Assembly: GCF_000350225.1 (NCBI RefSeq)
Contig: NW_005179244.1
Span: 7,194 to 71,193 of the forward strand
Direction: 5' to 3'
Origin: Chondrus crispus
Lineage: Eukaryota; Rhodophyta; Florideophyceae; Gigartinales; Gigartinaceae
DNA: 64,000 bases
Part shown: one piece after another, positions 30,687 to 41,021 of the stretch
Numbering within the stretch: the stretch's first letter is position 1
Layout of the letters: each line of letters opens with the position of its first letter
The notes under the pieces: generated by a model
Seen by the model: the letters and a program-made list of their open reading frames with translations, nothing else
Told to the model about the DNA's origin: nothing
The model's database searches: none
Made by a program: the position numbers and the translations under genes

Positions 30687-31076
30687 CGATTTGTGAGTAT
30701 ACGAAACGAGCCATGACAATTCTAACAATGGCAATCACACACAAGATACGGGGATACCACTGAGCGACTGACTCCCCGTAGCAATCAGATTAAAACTCTC
30801 GCAACTTATTTATGCGCACATGAAATAGCTGGAAACAGGGAGGAGCTCTCACAACGATTCGATTCAGTCCGTTTTGACGAGGAAACTGATAGCAGGCTGC
30901 AAGGATTGCCCGAAATATCCAGTGTGAAGTGGGTCTGATGTATGCCTTTTTTGCGCATTAGGGCACCATGGAAGCTTGGCTTGGTCGAGAGTCTCCTAAC
31001 ATTAGCGTGAAGTGAATTCAATATTTTGTCAAAAAGTCCGATCTGACCATGAAGTCCCGCTCCGTCTTTAGGCGTA

Positions 31077-31094
31077 GGGGGGGGGGGGGGGGGG
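31077..31094 (+). repeat. Homopolymer G run
   Basis: Eighteen consecutive G, a potential quadruplex and a site prone to length error in sequencing. Confidence 0.9.
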
Positions 31095-31638
31095 TTCGAG
31101 GTAACAGGAGCGTAGTTGATATCTAAACAGTAAAGGATTTTTTTTTCTGGAGGCTATTTTCATCCTTGGCTCGGGGCAACTATGTGGCTTGCATCGTAGG
31201 TGCTCTGTACATCGGGAAGTCGTTCCCTCAAGTCATGTACCACGCCATATTCAGAGAAGGGGCAGGGACCCATTGCATGATACATGAGCGTGTGATAAAA
31301 CTAGCCTAAGAGCGAAGGGGCTTCGTTGCATTTGGGTTCAAAGACACAGTCGCCATCGTAGGTGGCGAAATCTCATTGTTAAGATAAAGCGTTGGGGTGG
31401 CGATTGCTTTCATTGACAAAAATGTCAATTCGTATTATTGATGGTCGTTGAGCTCTTATGTGGCGAGTTTGATACATGTACAATGCTGAAGCCCGATTAG
31501 AACATTTTGCAACTTCAACTCAAGTAGAAGTTCAATAACGGCAGAAGGCTACCTCTGGCGGCGATCAGTCGATTACTGTAAGCATTGGCCATACCAACGG
31601 ATTTCAAGGCGAAATATCACGGTCACTGATCTCACTAA

Positions 31639-31690
31639 ATGGCCTCCATGATTTCATGGCTCTTGAGAGCCATGAAATCATGGAGGCCAT
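31639..31690. repeat. Perfect inverted repeat, 25-nt arms
   Basis: Arms 31639-31663 and 31666-31690 are exact inverted copies around a 2-nt loop (tg), starting ATGGCCTCCATGATTTCATG. The arms match nothing else seen in the window. It lies about 250 bp before the RF1 start. Confidence 0.95.
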
Positions 31691-31935
31691 ATAGTAAAAT
31701 CCGAGAAAAAGGAAAAACATGCGTTAATTTTAAGACGTGTTGCATGATCTCAAACTCCCTTGAATATGACCACCCAGATTGACCTCTTTACGCACGGCCA
31801 TCTCGATTTGTGCGCCAACGGACGAGCATTCTTATCAAAGCATTACGGTTTCAAGAAGAAAAGATTGTTCTGGGAAACTCCAATTGGTTCCTGAAACGAT
31901 TTTCTCCAAACCTGGGCAACCTGAGCAGATAGAAG

Positions 31936-33210
31936 ATGTCAATTCACCCAAAGAAGAGAATTTGCTTCGCCGGTCCACTTTTTCTCCGCAGCAACCAGTT
32001 TGTGTTCAACCGCAACACCTTGGGAGGTTGCAGATGGCATGGCTGCGGACTTGTTCGTCCACGTGCTACTCGAAGGCGGCCTTTGGTGCGAAGGGTTGCT
32101 CGTATGGACGCGGGAGCCATGATTCGAAAGCTCCAGTCAACCAAGGAAACGTTTGACAGCATGACTATGCAGCTTGCCGATCCAGATGTTTGCGGAGATA
32201 GCAAGGAGCTTATGCGAATTTCGAAAGCGAGGGCTGCACTTGAGCCCGTAGTCGCTGCTTATGATGACTGGATGGCTTCAACATCGGCTCTGGAGGAAGC
32301 GAAGGAATTGTTCTCTGAAGCCTCCGATGATGCCGAAATGAAAGAAATTGCACGGGAAGAAGTCAATTCCCTAGAGCAGCATCTCCGTGACTTGGAGGAA
32401 ATGCTCAAAATCTTACTACTTCCGAAGGACCCAAACGATGAAAAGAACTGTATGTTGGAGGTTCGCGCCGGAACTGGTGGGGATGAGGCCTCCATTTGGG
32501 CTGGCGACCTCGTCAGGGTTTACATGAAATACGCAGCAGAGCAGGGTTGGAGCGTTGCTCTTGTATCAGAAAGTGAGGGCTCCGATGGTGGCTACAAGGA
32601 GTGCATCTTGGAAATCCGGGGAGATGCAGTGTACTCAAAGATGAAATACGAAGCTGGAGTGCATCGGGTGCAGAGGGTTCCTGCGACTGAGACCCAAGGG
32701 AGAGTACACACTAGCACGGCAACACTAGCAATTATGCCAGAGGTTGACGATGTCGAAGTCAAAATTGACCCAAAGGACATTGAGCTCAGCACTACAAGGT
32801 CTGGAGGAGCTGGTGGGCAGAACGTGAACAAAGTCGAAACTGCAGTTGATTTGATGCATAAGCCCACAGGCATTCGGATCTTCTGCACCCAGGAGCGATC
32901 TCAGCTTAAAAATCGAGAGCGAGCTATGCAAATTTTGCGAGCAAAGCTCTACGAACTTGAGCTTGCCGAGCAGAACGCGGAAATTTACGGGAGAAGGAAA
33001 AGCCAGGTGGGCACTGGCTCACGATCGGAAAAAATCCGGACGTACAACTACAAAGACTCTCGGTGTACCGATCATCGATTGGGACAAAACTTTTCTCTGC
33101 AGGATTTCTTGAACGGAAACGTTGAGAATATTGTTCAGGCGTGTATCTTTCAGGACCAACAAGCAATGCTGGAGGCACTGGAAACGTCGGAAGAAGTTGC
33201 GGTCAGGTAG
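31936..33210 (+). CDS. prfA: Plastid-type peptide chain release factor 1
   Basis: A 424-residue class I release factor that ends translation at UAA/UAG. The peptidyl-tRNA hydrolysis motif GGQ is in [18 protein letters not shown]. The codon-recognition domain has [20 protein letters not shown], the RF1 rather than RF2 pattern. The tail has [20 protein letters not shown] and TDHRLGQNF, typical of bacterial and plastid RF1. Bacterial RF1 is ~360 residues; the extra ~60 at the N-terminus are basic and Arg-rich ([17 protein letters not shown]), as expected of an organelle leader. Plastid is preferred over mitochondrion because of the cyanobacterial-like tail, but this is not certain. Single exon; convergent with RIO2. 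Confidence 0.93.
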   Translation: MSIHPKKRICFAGPLFLRSNQFVFNRNTLGGCRWHGCGLVRPRATRRRPLVRRVARMDAGAMIRKLQSTKETFDSMTMQLADPDVCGDSKELMRISKARAALEPVVAAYDDWMASTSALEEAKELFSEASDDAEMKEIAREEVNSLEQHLRDLEEMLKILLLPKDPNDEKNCMLEVRAGTGGDEASIWAGDLVRVYMKYAAEQGWSVALVSESEGSDGGYKECILEIRGDAVYSKMKYEAGVHRVQRVPATETQGRVHTSTATLAIMPEVDDVEVKIDPKDIELSTTRSGGAGGQNVNKVETAVDLMHKPTGIRIFCTQERSQLKNRERAMQILRAKLYELELAEQNAEIYGRRKSQVGTGSRSEKIRTYNYKDSRCTDHRLGQNFSLQDFLNGNVENIVQACIFQDQQAMLEALETSEEVAVR

Positions 33211-33749
33211 ATGCCATTTGATGGCAGTAATAAATCGCTGGGCAAGGAGAGGCCTACTGGCTCCTAAGACCGAGCTTTTATGTTTTTTCTTACTGTTAGA
33301 AAGGCGTCAAAGCCACGCATGCCATGGCTCATAAGCTGTGTCTAATGCGCGGCAGTCTTGACCGACCGTGATTTCGAAGCCAAACCGTTTGGCTGTGAAT
33401 AAACAAGAAGTGGTGTTTGGAGACGGCTAAATGTTCATCGTGGAGACTGGTCCTTCAGCAGTGCATTGCCAGGTGAGTGGATGTTTGCAGTGTCCTCAGG
33501 GATGAGTAGGTGCTCCCTCTACTTTTCAAGTGGCGCAACTATCTCATACCTCGTCGTAGCTACGGCATGACGCGCGGATAGCCTTCTTGCATGATGCCTC
33601 CTTTATGCCGATGGTGGTGTATAAACAAGGGTGCTCCCAGCTTCAGATTGAATCGCGGACAAGGCGCCTCTCAGATAGAGGGAAACGAAAAGCCCCACAG
33701 TATACGTCAGTGAATCGTTGAGACGTATGGGCGCGCTTGGCTCAGCAGG
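33211..33749. other. Spacer between convergent RF1 and RIO2
   Basis: No gene or hairpin seen. It includes the 3' untranslated regions of both genes. Confidence 0.5.
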
Positions 33750-35117
33750 CTACCAAAAGTCAGATGACATCTCCACCTTGATTTTTCGCTTCTCTGAGTC
33801 TTTGACAACGTTTCTTCTTGCCATTTGACGCCGCTGTGATTGATTTCCTCTTTGTCGGCGGACTCGGGACTCGATCAGAGCGCGGTTGATTTCCATTCCC
33901 GGTTGAGGCTTGTCAAAACCTGCCCTGGATTCCACTTCCAAATTTTCTTCCACACCAGCATCGTCCCCGCTCACCCGTTCTGAGGAATTTGGGATGCAAC
34001 CCGCGGCTGGAGCCCCTTCGTGATCAGTGAAATCTTCCTGAGGGACGGACAACTGTAAGCTCCGCATGTCTATGTTTTCGAAGACTTCTTCGTCCTCGCC
34101 GTCCACCTCGCCACCTAAATCCTGCTCACCGTACTGGTCTTCATTCGCAATATTTTTAAAACCACTGGCGGCGACCATCGCATCGAGTTGGTCTTCATCT
34201 CCTCTTTCCGCAAGGATTGCGCTCAATTTCGGACGCGTAAGGTCTGTTTCTACGACTCCGAAGCGGTGCACGAAGAAACGAAGGATTCCGTTGATGTCGC
34301 GATCAAACAACTCCTCCGCGTCGACATGACATGTGGACACCATCTGAGGAAAATCGATGACAGTGATATTTTCGTCGTCATCAATCATGATATTAAATTC
34401 GTTCAAATCGCAGTGGACCAAGCCGTGCTGGGCTAGTCTCACCGCAAACTTCAGAAGCTTATTGGCGATTGCCACCGGGTCGCCAAGTTCGGACACCTGG
34501 GTCAGCGGGACGCCGCTGCACAGCTCCATAACGACGACGTGCCTGGACTGGCCAAGCGGCCTTGGAATGGCAAAGCCCCTCTCATGCAAGGCGCACATAA
34601 AGGCGTACTCCTTCGTCGCGGCTAGTCTAGAAAAATATATCCACGAGGCCGACTTCCGATGGACCAAGTAATCCCTCTTCTGCTTGACGGCGCGAAACGA
34701 GGTGCGGCCCAGTCGGTGGATTTTCATGGCGAGATGCGGCGTGTCGGAAAGATCTGGGAGCTCGTCCATGAGGGCCTCGGAGGCGGAGACTATGAAAACG
34801 TCGGCCTCCTTCCCTACGCCTATGGCGCGGCCGACGGCTTCGATGACGCCGCGTTTGACGAGGGCGCGAAGCGCGAGGTAATCGTAGCCCATGCTAGTCA
34901 GGCGGTATCCGACGTAGCGCTTTGTCTCCTTGTGAACGAGCTTGTTTTTGTGCACCTCCTTCAGCGACTTCATGTAGCCGCCATGACGAAGGCCGGAAAT
35001 GGCGCTGATGAGCGGGATGGGGACCAGCTCGTGGTTGCGCATTCCCATCTCAATGGCCGTCAGGACTCGGAAGTCATCGTCGCTGAGGTAGCGCAGCGCG
35101 GATGGGTCTAACTTCAT
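33750..35117 (-). CDS. RIOK2: RIO2 atypical kinase
   Basis: A 455-residue RIO-family kinase/ATPase needed for late maturation of the 40S ribosomal subunit in the cytoplasm. The N-terminal winged helix is present (KLDPSALRYLSDDDFRVLTA, then GYRLTSMGYDYLALR). The nucleotide loop is AIGVGKEADVF (~99-109) with the kinase lysine in LAMKIHRLGRTSFR. The catalytic loop is VHCDLNEFNIM (Asp237), and the metal-binding motif is the RIO2-specific VIDFPQM. The C-terminus is acidic, then basic (RRQRGNQSQRRQMARRN). The start is Met 35117, directly before the winged helix; the open frame extends upstream to 35285 without similarity. Single exon; divergent from the GGCT-like gene. Confidence 0.96.
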   Translation of the reverse strand: MKLDPSALRYLSDDDFRVLTAIEMGMRNHELVPIPLISAISGLRHGGYMKSLKEVHKNKLVHKETKRYVGYRLTSMGYDYLALRALVKRGVIEAVGRAIGVGKEADVFIVSASEALMDELPDLSDTPHLAMKIHRLGRTSFRAVKQKRDYLVHRKSASWIYFSRLAATKEYAFMCALHERGFAIPRPLGQSRHVVVMELCSGVPLTQVSELGDPVAIANKLLKFAVRLAQHGLVHCDLNEFNIMIDDDENITVIDFPQMVSTCHVDAEELFDRDINGILRFFVHRFGVVETDLTRPKLSAILAERGDEDQLDAMVAASGFKNIANEDQYGEQDLGGEVDGEDEEVFENIDMRSLQLSVPQEDFTDHEGAPAAGCIPNSSERVSGDDAGVEENLEVESRAGFDKPQPGMEINRALIESRVRRQRGNQSQRRQMARRNVVKDSEKRKIKVEMSSDFW

Positions 35118-35965
35118 GGCGGGTGGACTCGAGGTTGTGGTGACTTGGACTGAGGACGGGAGTTCGTATGGCGGCGGCGACAGAAATGCTCTCCAACCTT
35201 GAGGCATGGCAGGAGAAATCGATATGGCGTCGTACTGTGGCCATGCTTGCTTTGAGTCGCACACGTGTATTGGAGGCAGGGCCATAATTTGACGATACTT
35301 TCAGGGTGCTGCGGTAGATCTATGGCGCACTGCTCCACTATTGGTGGTTCCATTTAATTAAGCAACATTCAATACAAAACAAGACTTCTGCGACTTGGTC
35401 ATGCAGAAATTGTCTTCCGTCCGCAAAACAGCTTTGCTCTTGCTTCACCCTTTTCCTCCTATGCCTCCTGAGGATTGAGAGGTGTGAAGACTCAAGATTT
35501 TCCGTCTCTGCGACTCCAGAACAAATGATGACTTTCTCTCGTGGAAGTGTATGCCAAAGCTGCCCCGAGGCTGTGCCAACGCAGATGTGCTTCCAATATT
35601 TGCGCCATGCTCGTATTCTTCGATGGTGGGTCCGAGAAAGCAAGGCGGAGCGGTAGAGGTGAGAAGAAAAGTTGGGAGGATGGTTTTCTTCGGCGATGGC
35701 TGCGCGACTGAACAAATACGGTACGCTTCTATGCGTGTGAACATCCTTCCATTTGAAATTTTCAGAACAGTAAAAAGTCGCAAAATTTTCAATGAATTGG
35801 GTGGGTTTCTCTGACCATAGCCTGGACAATTGAATCCAGCCTCTGGCATCCACTTCCTCTATACATACTCCACACCACCACAAACGAAGCATGAGTGTAG
35901 AGAGGGCGCAACATGTCCATCCGCAGAGAAGTCCTGTCCCCTCTCTCTCTTGCGCAGCTCTAGCA
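35118..35965. other. Divergent spacer RIO2 / GGCT-like
   Basis: Minus-strand frames in 35338-36003 overlap one another and show no family, so they are not called. The region before 35966 is CT-rich and probably the leader of the next gene. Confidence 0.45.
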
Positions 35966-36578
35966 ATGTCGCCTCCTGCAGGAAGCGGGGCTGCGGCCGG
36001 CACGGCACCCGCACCGCCTCCGTTCCTCTTCGTGTACGGGACGCTGCGGCGCTCCTACATGCTTCTACCGCACCAGCTGCGGCACATGCGCCCCCCGCAC
36101 TTGCTCGACACGCGCGGAGAGTGGGTGGGCACTGGCGTGCTGCGCGGGCACCAGCTGTGGGACGTCGGCGCGTACCCGGGCATGGTCAAGGGAGAGGCGG
36201 GAGATCCCGTCGTCGGCGACGTGTTCAGGGTGCAGGACGGCTGCTGGGAGGCGCTCGATCGGTATGAGGGCATCGCGCCGGAGTATACGACGCCGCAGGA
36301 GTATACGAGAGAGGTACGTGTTGCATTGTGGCAAGCGGAGAGCCTTTGGAGTGTAAGGTGAAGACAAAAGCGCGGGGCTGACTTGCCTGGATCGGTGTGT
36401 GGCAAAATGTCTTGTTGCTTTGTTGCAGGTTGTGGAAATTGAGATGGATGGGCAGGACGAGGGGGAGCGGAAGGCGTTGGCGGCGTGGGTGTATGTGTAC
36501 AACTGGCCTATAGATAAGCGGAGGGATGTGCATATCGATGATGGGGATTATGTCCAGTACGCAGAGAAGCGCATGTAG
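35966..36578 (+). CDS. Gamma-glutamylcyclotransferase-like (AIG2/GGACT) protein
   Basis: Two exons, 35966-36313 and 36429-36578, around a 115-bp GT..AG phase-0 intron, giving 165 residues. The signature FLFVYGTLRRSY near the N-terminus, then GVLRGHQLWDVGAYPGMV and VFRVQDGCWEALDRYEG, places it in the GGCT-like fold (AIG2 family), which forms 5-oxoproline from gamma-glutamyl compounds. The catalytic glutamate is probably that in LDRYEG. Exon 2 adds VYVYNWPID, the usual closing strand. An in-frame ATG at 35891 would add 25 residues; I prefer 35966, nearer the domain. The substrate cannot be told from sequence. Confidence 0.8.
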
Positions 36579-37052
36579 AAGAGAAGAAGGGAGCACGATT
36601 GAGGGTTGGGCTGGCAGGCACTCCCCACGCCGTTCCCTGCGTCAAGCGGCACGCTGCTTTCCCCAATGCTTCAGCAAACCAATAGCCACGCGCCAAGTCT
36701 CCAGCAAATTTTGCACACAAGGACGTTACTGGTAGACTCGCCTACCTGCGGGTAAACGCGGGTAAAAATGCAGACATTTTTCGCGGATTCTGCATGTTTG
36801 TATCTACTGCTCGAAGGAGACCACACATCTGGGGCGATGAGCCACAGCCACAAACATGCTCTCAATCTCCCCCAAACCACCCCGCCACTCACCCGCTTCT
36901 CATTCCCCAGCTACACCCACTTCTGTCCACTTCTGCATTTCCTCTTCCCCACAAACTCCTTTCGTCTTCAACAACTGCGACCGCTCCCCGCAGTCTCCCT
37001 CATCAACAGTTTTTCACCAATTCCTAACCCTTTCGCAATCGCACCCACTACC
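36579..37052. other. Spacer and C-rich leader before SBPase
   Basis: No gene. The ~200 bp before ATG 37053 are strongly C-rich on the coding strand, as before the next genes downstream. Confidence 0.5.
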
Positions 37053-38310
37053 ATGTCTGCCTTCGTCCCCGCCGCCACCGTCGCCCGCTTGTCCTCGACC
37101 CGCACCTCCTCGCGCACGGCTCTTTCCTCTAAATCCTCTAGCCTTGTTGCCTCAAGACCTCTGGGCCTGCGAGTAGGCGTCGCCCTCCGCACCCCCACCC
37201 CCTCCCCCCGCGCTGCCATTTCCATGATCGCCACCGGTGAGCCGCTGGAGGACTGGCTGCAGCGCGCCGAAAAGGACCTCGGCAAGTGCACCCGCGGCAT
37301 CTTCGCCGCCTGCAAGGAGGTTGCCTACAAGATCCGTACAGCGTCATGCGACAAGATGTCCTGTTTTAACGACTTTGGCGACGAGCAGCTGGCTATTGAC
37401 GTGCTCGCTGACAAGGTTATCTTCGATAACCTCACCGAGTCTGGCGTTGTCGCCGTCGCTTCGTCTGAGGAACTGCCCATTGAGAAGCCGATTACGCCGG
37501 GAGGAAAGTTCGCGGTCGCCTTTGACCCCTTGGATGGCTCCTCCATTATCGATACTAACTTTTCCGTCGGAACGTAAGCAATGACAAGTCTTGTGGCCGA
37601 ATTTGTTGATTTTTTTGAAAGCAGCTCTTGCAAGCAGAACGACTAACCTTAACCTGTTTGTTTGATTCAACACTGTCCTTATTTTGTACACCGCCCTGCG
37701 CAGCATCTTCGGCGTGTGGAAAGGTGACAGGTTCGTCGGGCAGGATGGGCACGGCGTCGTCTGCGCGGGGCTCACCATCTACGGCCCGCGCACGACAATC
37801 ACGCTAGCGATCGACGGCGTGGACGGCGCGCACGAGTTCCTTCTCATCGACGACTTCTCTGCCAAGCACGGGTCATGGATCCACACGGCGGCCTTCTCGA
37901 CCGTCAACGAGGGCAAGCTGTTCGCGCCCGGAAACATGCGCGCCGCACAGGACAACCCTGGATACGCTAAACTTCTGGAGCACTACTACTCCAACAAGTA
38001 CCAGCTGCGCTACACGGGCGGCATGGTGCCCGACGTGAATCAGATCCTCGTCAAGGGCAAGGGCGTGTTCTGCAACCCGGCGTCGCCGTCGGCCAAGGCC
38101 AAGCTTCGGGTGTTGTATGAAGTGCTGCCCATCGGATATGTTATCGAGAAGGCGGGAGGGAAGTCGAGCAACGGCGCGGGCAGCGTGTTGGATATTAAGA
38201 TCAAATCGTGCGAGGACCGCTCGCAGGTGTGCTATGGCTCGGCCGATGAGGTCGCGCGATTCGAGGAGTTGGTTGGTGTCACGTACGCTGTCGAGGAGGC
38301 GACGGTTTAA
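37053..38310 (+). CDS. SBPase: Sedoheptulose-1,7-bisphosphatase, plastid
   Basis: Two exons, 37053-37573 and 37704-38310, around a 130-bp GT..AG phase-2 intron, giving 375 residues. The enzyme removes the C1 phosphate of sedoheptulose-1,7-bisphosphate in the Calvin cycle. SBPase-specific blocks include SFGDEQLA-like FNDFGDEQLAIDVLADK, VAFDPLDGSSIIDTNFSVG, IFGVW, APGNMRAAQDN, LRYTGGMVPDVNQILVKGKG and AKAKLRVLYEVLPIGYVIE. The first ~55 residues are Ser/Ala/Arg-rich, a typical transit peptide. Cys99 and Cys104 (SCDKMSC) keep the spacing of the plant redox pair CGGTAC, so light/thioredoxin control is plausible. The start at 37053 is preferred over an upstream in-frame ATG at 36768, which lies in the C-rich leader. 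Confidence 0.95.
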
Positions 38311-38638
38311 ATAAACTTTGACTTGTCTTGTTTTCCGTACCTTTGTTACTCCGGGGAAGCCTGCCGCGATGCGTCGCGTTACATGGTTAATGATGCGGGG
38401 GGAGCGATGGTTGTATTTTGCTTCTCAGCCCACTACAGTACCCTTGGTACAGTATGCAGATGCACAAAGGAGCACGCACATCAGAGCGCCTGCGTGCACG
38501 TCATGCACTTCTCTTAAAATTACAGTACAAAAGTAAACTACTTTTCTCCCCATCCACACCACAACAAGTCCACCACTACCCCACCACAGTCACGGCCCGC
38601 CCCCACACCGAAGCGCGACGTGCGCTCCCGCCGCAGCC
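38311..38638. promoter_or_regulatory. Spacer with TACAGTACCC mini-palindrome
   Basis: At 38434-38454 TACAGTACCC runs into TTGGTACAGTA, a near copy of the core found at 266-309, 343-364 and 49588-49610. Another TACAGTA is near 38523. A C- and A-rich leader precedes ATG 38639. Any regulatory role is only a guess. Confidence 0.35.
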
Positions 38639-39616
38639 ATGCCGCTCTCGCGCTCCCTCACCTCGCTCTCGCTAGCTGGCGGCACCTCGCACGCGCTCTC
38701 TCTCTTTGGCGTCATCCTCGGCATCGACGGCCCGCGGCCGCTCCCACGGGCGCCTCCGCTCATCCTGTGCGTGGTGCATCTGGCGGACGGCACGCTCCCG
38801 ACCGGGCTTGAGCTGCGTCTGTGGGGCAGCGACGCGCTCTGCGCGGCCGCGCTGCGTCCTATGGACGTGGTACATGTCGCGGGCGTGCTAGCGTGCGCCG
38901 ACAAATCCGGCGCGACCTACCTCAAGTTCACGCACGACGCCATGATCACCAGGGTCGCCGAGGACGAGCGCGGGGCGGCCCAAGTTTTTGCGTGGCGCGG
39001 GAGAGAGTTCGGGCCCTTGGTACGCCTGGCGAGGAAGGGAAGGGTGAGGAGCAGACCGTGGCCCCGGGGAGTTTGTGAGAGGCTGGCGGTGGCACCCGCG
39101 CGGGAGAAGGCCGACGTGGTGGCGAAAGAGGCGGTGCGGGAGAAGGATGTCAGGCTGGGGCAAGTGGGCAAGCTCGGGCGGGGAGAACAGGCCACCGTGC
39201 TCAACGTGCGGGTGGTCGGGGTGCGTGTGCGCGTGGGTTTTGCGGGGGCCCGGGTGAGGGAGGCGTTGAAAGGGCTTGTGCACCGTGTGTGTGAGGGGTG
39301 TGGGACGAGACGGCGGGCGGGGAGCGAGCTGGGGAGGTGCGGCGTGTGTGGGGGAGCGCCGGGGGGCGGGTGGGGATGGGGGTGGGGTAAGCTGTACGTG
39401 GTGTTGGAAGGGGACGGCGAGAGGGCGGTGGCGGTGGCAGAGGGGAACGCGGTGGAGCGGCTGATGGTCGGGCGGTCTGCAGAGGAGGTGGGGCGGGGGG
39501 GAGGTGGCGGAGTTTTGCGGGCGTTATGCGAGGATGCAGGGGGGTTTAGGGCGGAGGTGCGTGGGGGAGGTGACGGGGTTGCCTGGGTACATTTGCAGAG
39601 GTTGATGGTTTGCTGA
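38639..39616 (+). CDS. OB-fold / zinc-ribbon nucleic-acid-binding protein
   Basis: A 325-residue single-exon protein. Residues ~15-105 suggest an OB fold (SLFGVILGIDGP, then LILCVVHLADGT, LELRLWGS, VVHVAGVLACA). Residues ~215-265 hold a CxxC..CxxC zinc ribbon (VCEGCGTRR, then RCGVCGG) followed by strands LYVVLEGDG, reminiscent of the zinc-bearing OB fold of RPA1, MEIOB or POT1-like proteins. I therefore infer single-stranded DNA or telomere binding, with low certainty. The coding strand is extremely G-rich towards the 3' end, with poly-Gly/Trp stretches (GGGWGWGWG). A 255-codon open frame on the opposite strand is a composition artefact. Confidence 0.5.
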   Translation: MPLSRSLTSLSLAGGTSHALSLFGVILGIDGPRPLPRAPPLILCVVHLADGTLPTGLELRLWGSDALCAAALRPMDVVHVAGVLACADKSGATYLKFTHDAMITRVAEDERGAAQVFAWRGREFGPLVRLARKGRVRSRPWPRGVCERLAVAPAREKADVVAKEAVREKDVRLGQVGKLGRGEQATVLNVRVVGVRVRVGFAGARVREALKGLVHRVCEGCGTRRRAGSELGRCGVCGGAPGGGWGWGWGKLYVVLEGDGERAVAVAEGNAVERLMVGRSAEEVGRGGGGGVLRALCEDAGGFRAEVRGGGDGVAWVHLQRLMVC

Positions 39617-39911
39617 GGTGGGTTCTCGTGGAGCACACCGGTTTGAGGAGGGGAAATTGGCTGGCAGCCAAGTGTCCGTTGCATTGGGGGTGGCGGCGGA
39701 TTGACTGCAAATCTTGCCGTGCAAATTAAGCCGCCCGACGTGGAACTTGTGCATATATCCTTCCGTCGCGCATCGGAGCCCCATGCACATAATGTTACAA
39801 TACCGTATTAAATTAGTATTCGAGACCCATGCCTCCTGCGATGCACCCTTCCCCCACCCCCCTCCCTCAACACGGCCGCACTCCACACTACCCGCCCTCC
39901 ACACTACCACC

Positions 39912-41021
39912 ATGCCCGCGCGCCGCCCCGCCTTCGTCGGCCCCCTCCCGCCGCACGCCGCGCTCACCGTCGCCACAGCGGCGACCTCCCCCCGCCGGCC
40001 GCCGGCGCGCCGGCGCCCGGCGCCCTCGAAGCCACGCCGCACGCGCCCCGAGACCGTGCCCTCGCACGACGCCTTCCAGGACTTCTCGCGCGAGCTCGGT
40101 GAGCACTCGTTGCTCACGTCACCCGAGGAGCGGGCGCTGCTTCTCAAGGTGCGCCCACTCCGCATCCACGAGCGCGTGCGCGCGGACCTAGCGTCGGAAC
40201 TGCGCGCGCCCCCCACGGACGCGCAGCTGGCGGCCGCGCTCGGCGTCTCCCCCCCGCGCCTGCTGCGCGAGCGTCGCAAGGCCCTGCGCGCGCGCGACGC
40301 CCTGGTGCACGCCAACCTGCGCCTGGTGGTGCGCGTGGCGCGGCGCGTGCACATAGCGGCCGGCGGCGCGGCCGGCGCCGGCGTCAGCCTGACTGACCTC
40401 GTGCAAGAGGGCTCGTTGGCATTGATCAGAGCCGCGGAGAAGTTCGACCTCCAGAGGGGCGAGCGCTTCGCGCCGTACGCATGCAGGGCTATCTGGAGCA
40501 GGTGTAGAAGGGCCATGACCCCCGCCAGCTGCATCGTGTCGCTGCCAGAACGGCTGCGCGTGGCCGCGGGGAAGCTTGGCAGGTTCCGCGCAGAGTTTGA
40601 GAGGGAGAATGGACGACGGCCCAGCGAGGAGGCTGAGGCCGCGGTGACGGCGGGAGAACCGCTGCGGTTGGTGAGGGGGGCCGAGAGACACCTGAGGGGC
40701 GGGGTATTTTTGGACGCGCCCGTGGGGGACGGGTGCGGGTTGGACATGCTGCGGTGGGAGGGGAAGCTGCCGCACGAAGTTTTGGCGAGAGAGGAGGTCA
40801 GACGGAGGGTGAAGGAGGCGTGCTATCGCAGGCTCAGGAGGAGGCACGCGGACATTTTGGTGATGCGGTTTGGGCTGGAGGATGGGAAACCAGTACTGGG
40901 GAGGGAGGTGGCGAAGAGGATGGGAGTTTCGGCGCCTCGTGTGACGCAGATTGTGCTACAGGCGCTCGAGACGCTCAGAGTTCAGGAGCCGAAGCTCGCG
41001 GATTTAATTCACGACTTGTGA
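39912..41021 (+). CDS. Plastid RNA polymerase sigma-70 factor
   Basis: A 369-residue nuclear sigma factor that would direct the plastid-encoded RNA polymerase to promoters. The basic, Pro/Arg-rich first ~55 residues look like a transit peptide. A short region 1.2-like stretch (FSRELGEHSLLTSPEERALL) is followed by region 2 (ALVHANLRLVVRVARRV, DLVQEGSLALIRAAEKFD, RGERFAPYACRAIW), region 3 (SLPERLRV..FERENGRRPS) and region 4 (LVMRFGLEDGKPVLGREVAK, VSAPRVTQIVLQALETLR). In region 2.3-2.4 the common YATWWIRQAI pattern is replaced by YACRAIWSRC, and a Gly/Ala insert splits region 2.1 from 2.2. ATG 39912 (caccATG) precedes the leader. The 295-bp spacer upstream holds no gene. Single exon. Confidence 0.92.
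   Translation: MPARRPAFVGPLPPHAALTVATAATSPRRPPARRRPAPSKPRRTRPETVPSHDAFQDFSRELGEHSLLTSPEERALLLKVRPLRIHERVRADLASELRAPPTDAQLAAALGVSPPRLLRERRKALRARDALVHANLRLVVRVARRVHIAAGGAAGAGVSLTDLVQEGSLALIRAAEKFDLQRGERFAPYACRAIWSRCRRAMTPASCIVSLPERLRVAAGKLGRFRAEFERENGRRPSEEAEAAVTAGEPLRLVRGAERHLRGGVFLDAPVGDGCGLDMLRWEGKLPHEVLAREEVRRRVKEACYRRLRRRHADILVMRFGLEDGKPVLGREVAKRMGVSAPRVTQIVLQALETLRVQEPKLADLIHDL

Larger units (their letters stand above)
30687..31935. other. Intergenic with poly-G and hairpin
   Basis: No gene seen. It contains a run of 18 G (31077-31094), a T8 run near 31140 and the long hairpin at 31639-31690. The last ~150 bp would hold the RF1 promoter and leader. Confidence 0.5.

Noticed and set aside
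33725-33760. GGCTCAGCAGG resembling a tRNA A box
   Set aside because: It overlaps the end of RIO2 and has no matching B box.
35338-36003. Long minus-strand frames between RIO2 and the GGCT-like gene
   Set aside because: Two overlapping frames with no family and no leader; they also overlap the plus-strand gene start.
38917-39684. 255-codon open frame opposite the OB-fold gene
   Set aside because: Pro/Thr/Ser-rich composition mirrors the G-rich sense strand; no domain. It is a shadow frame.
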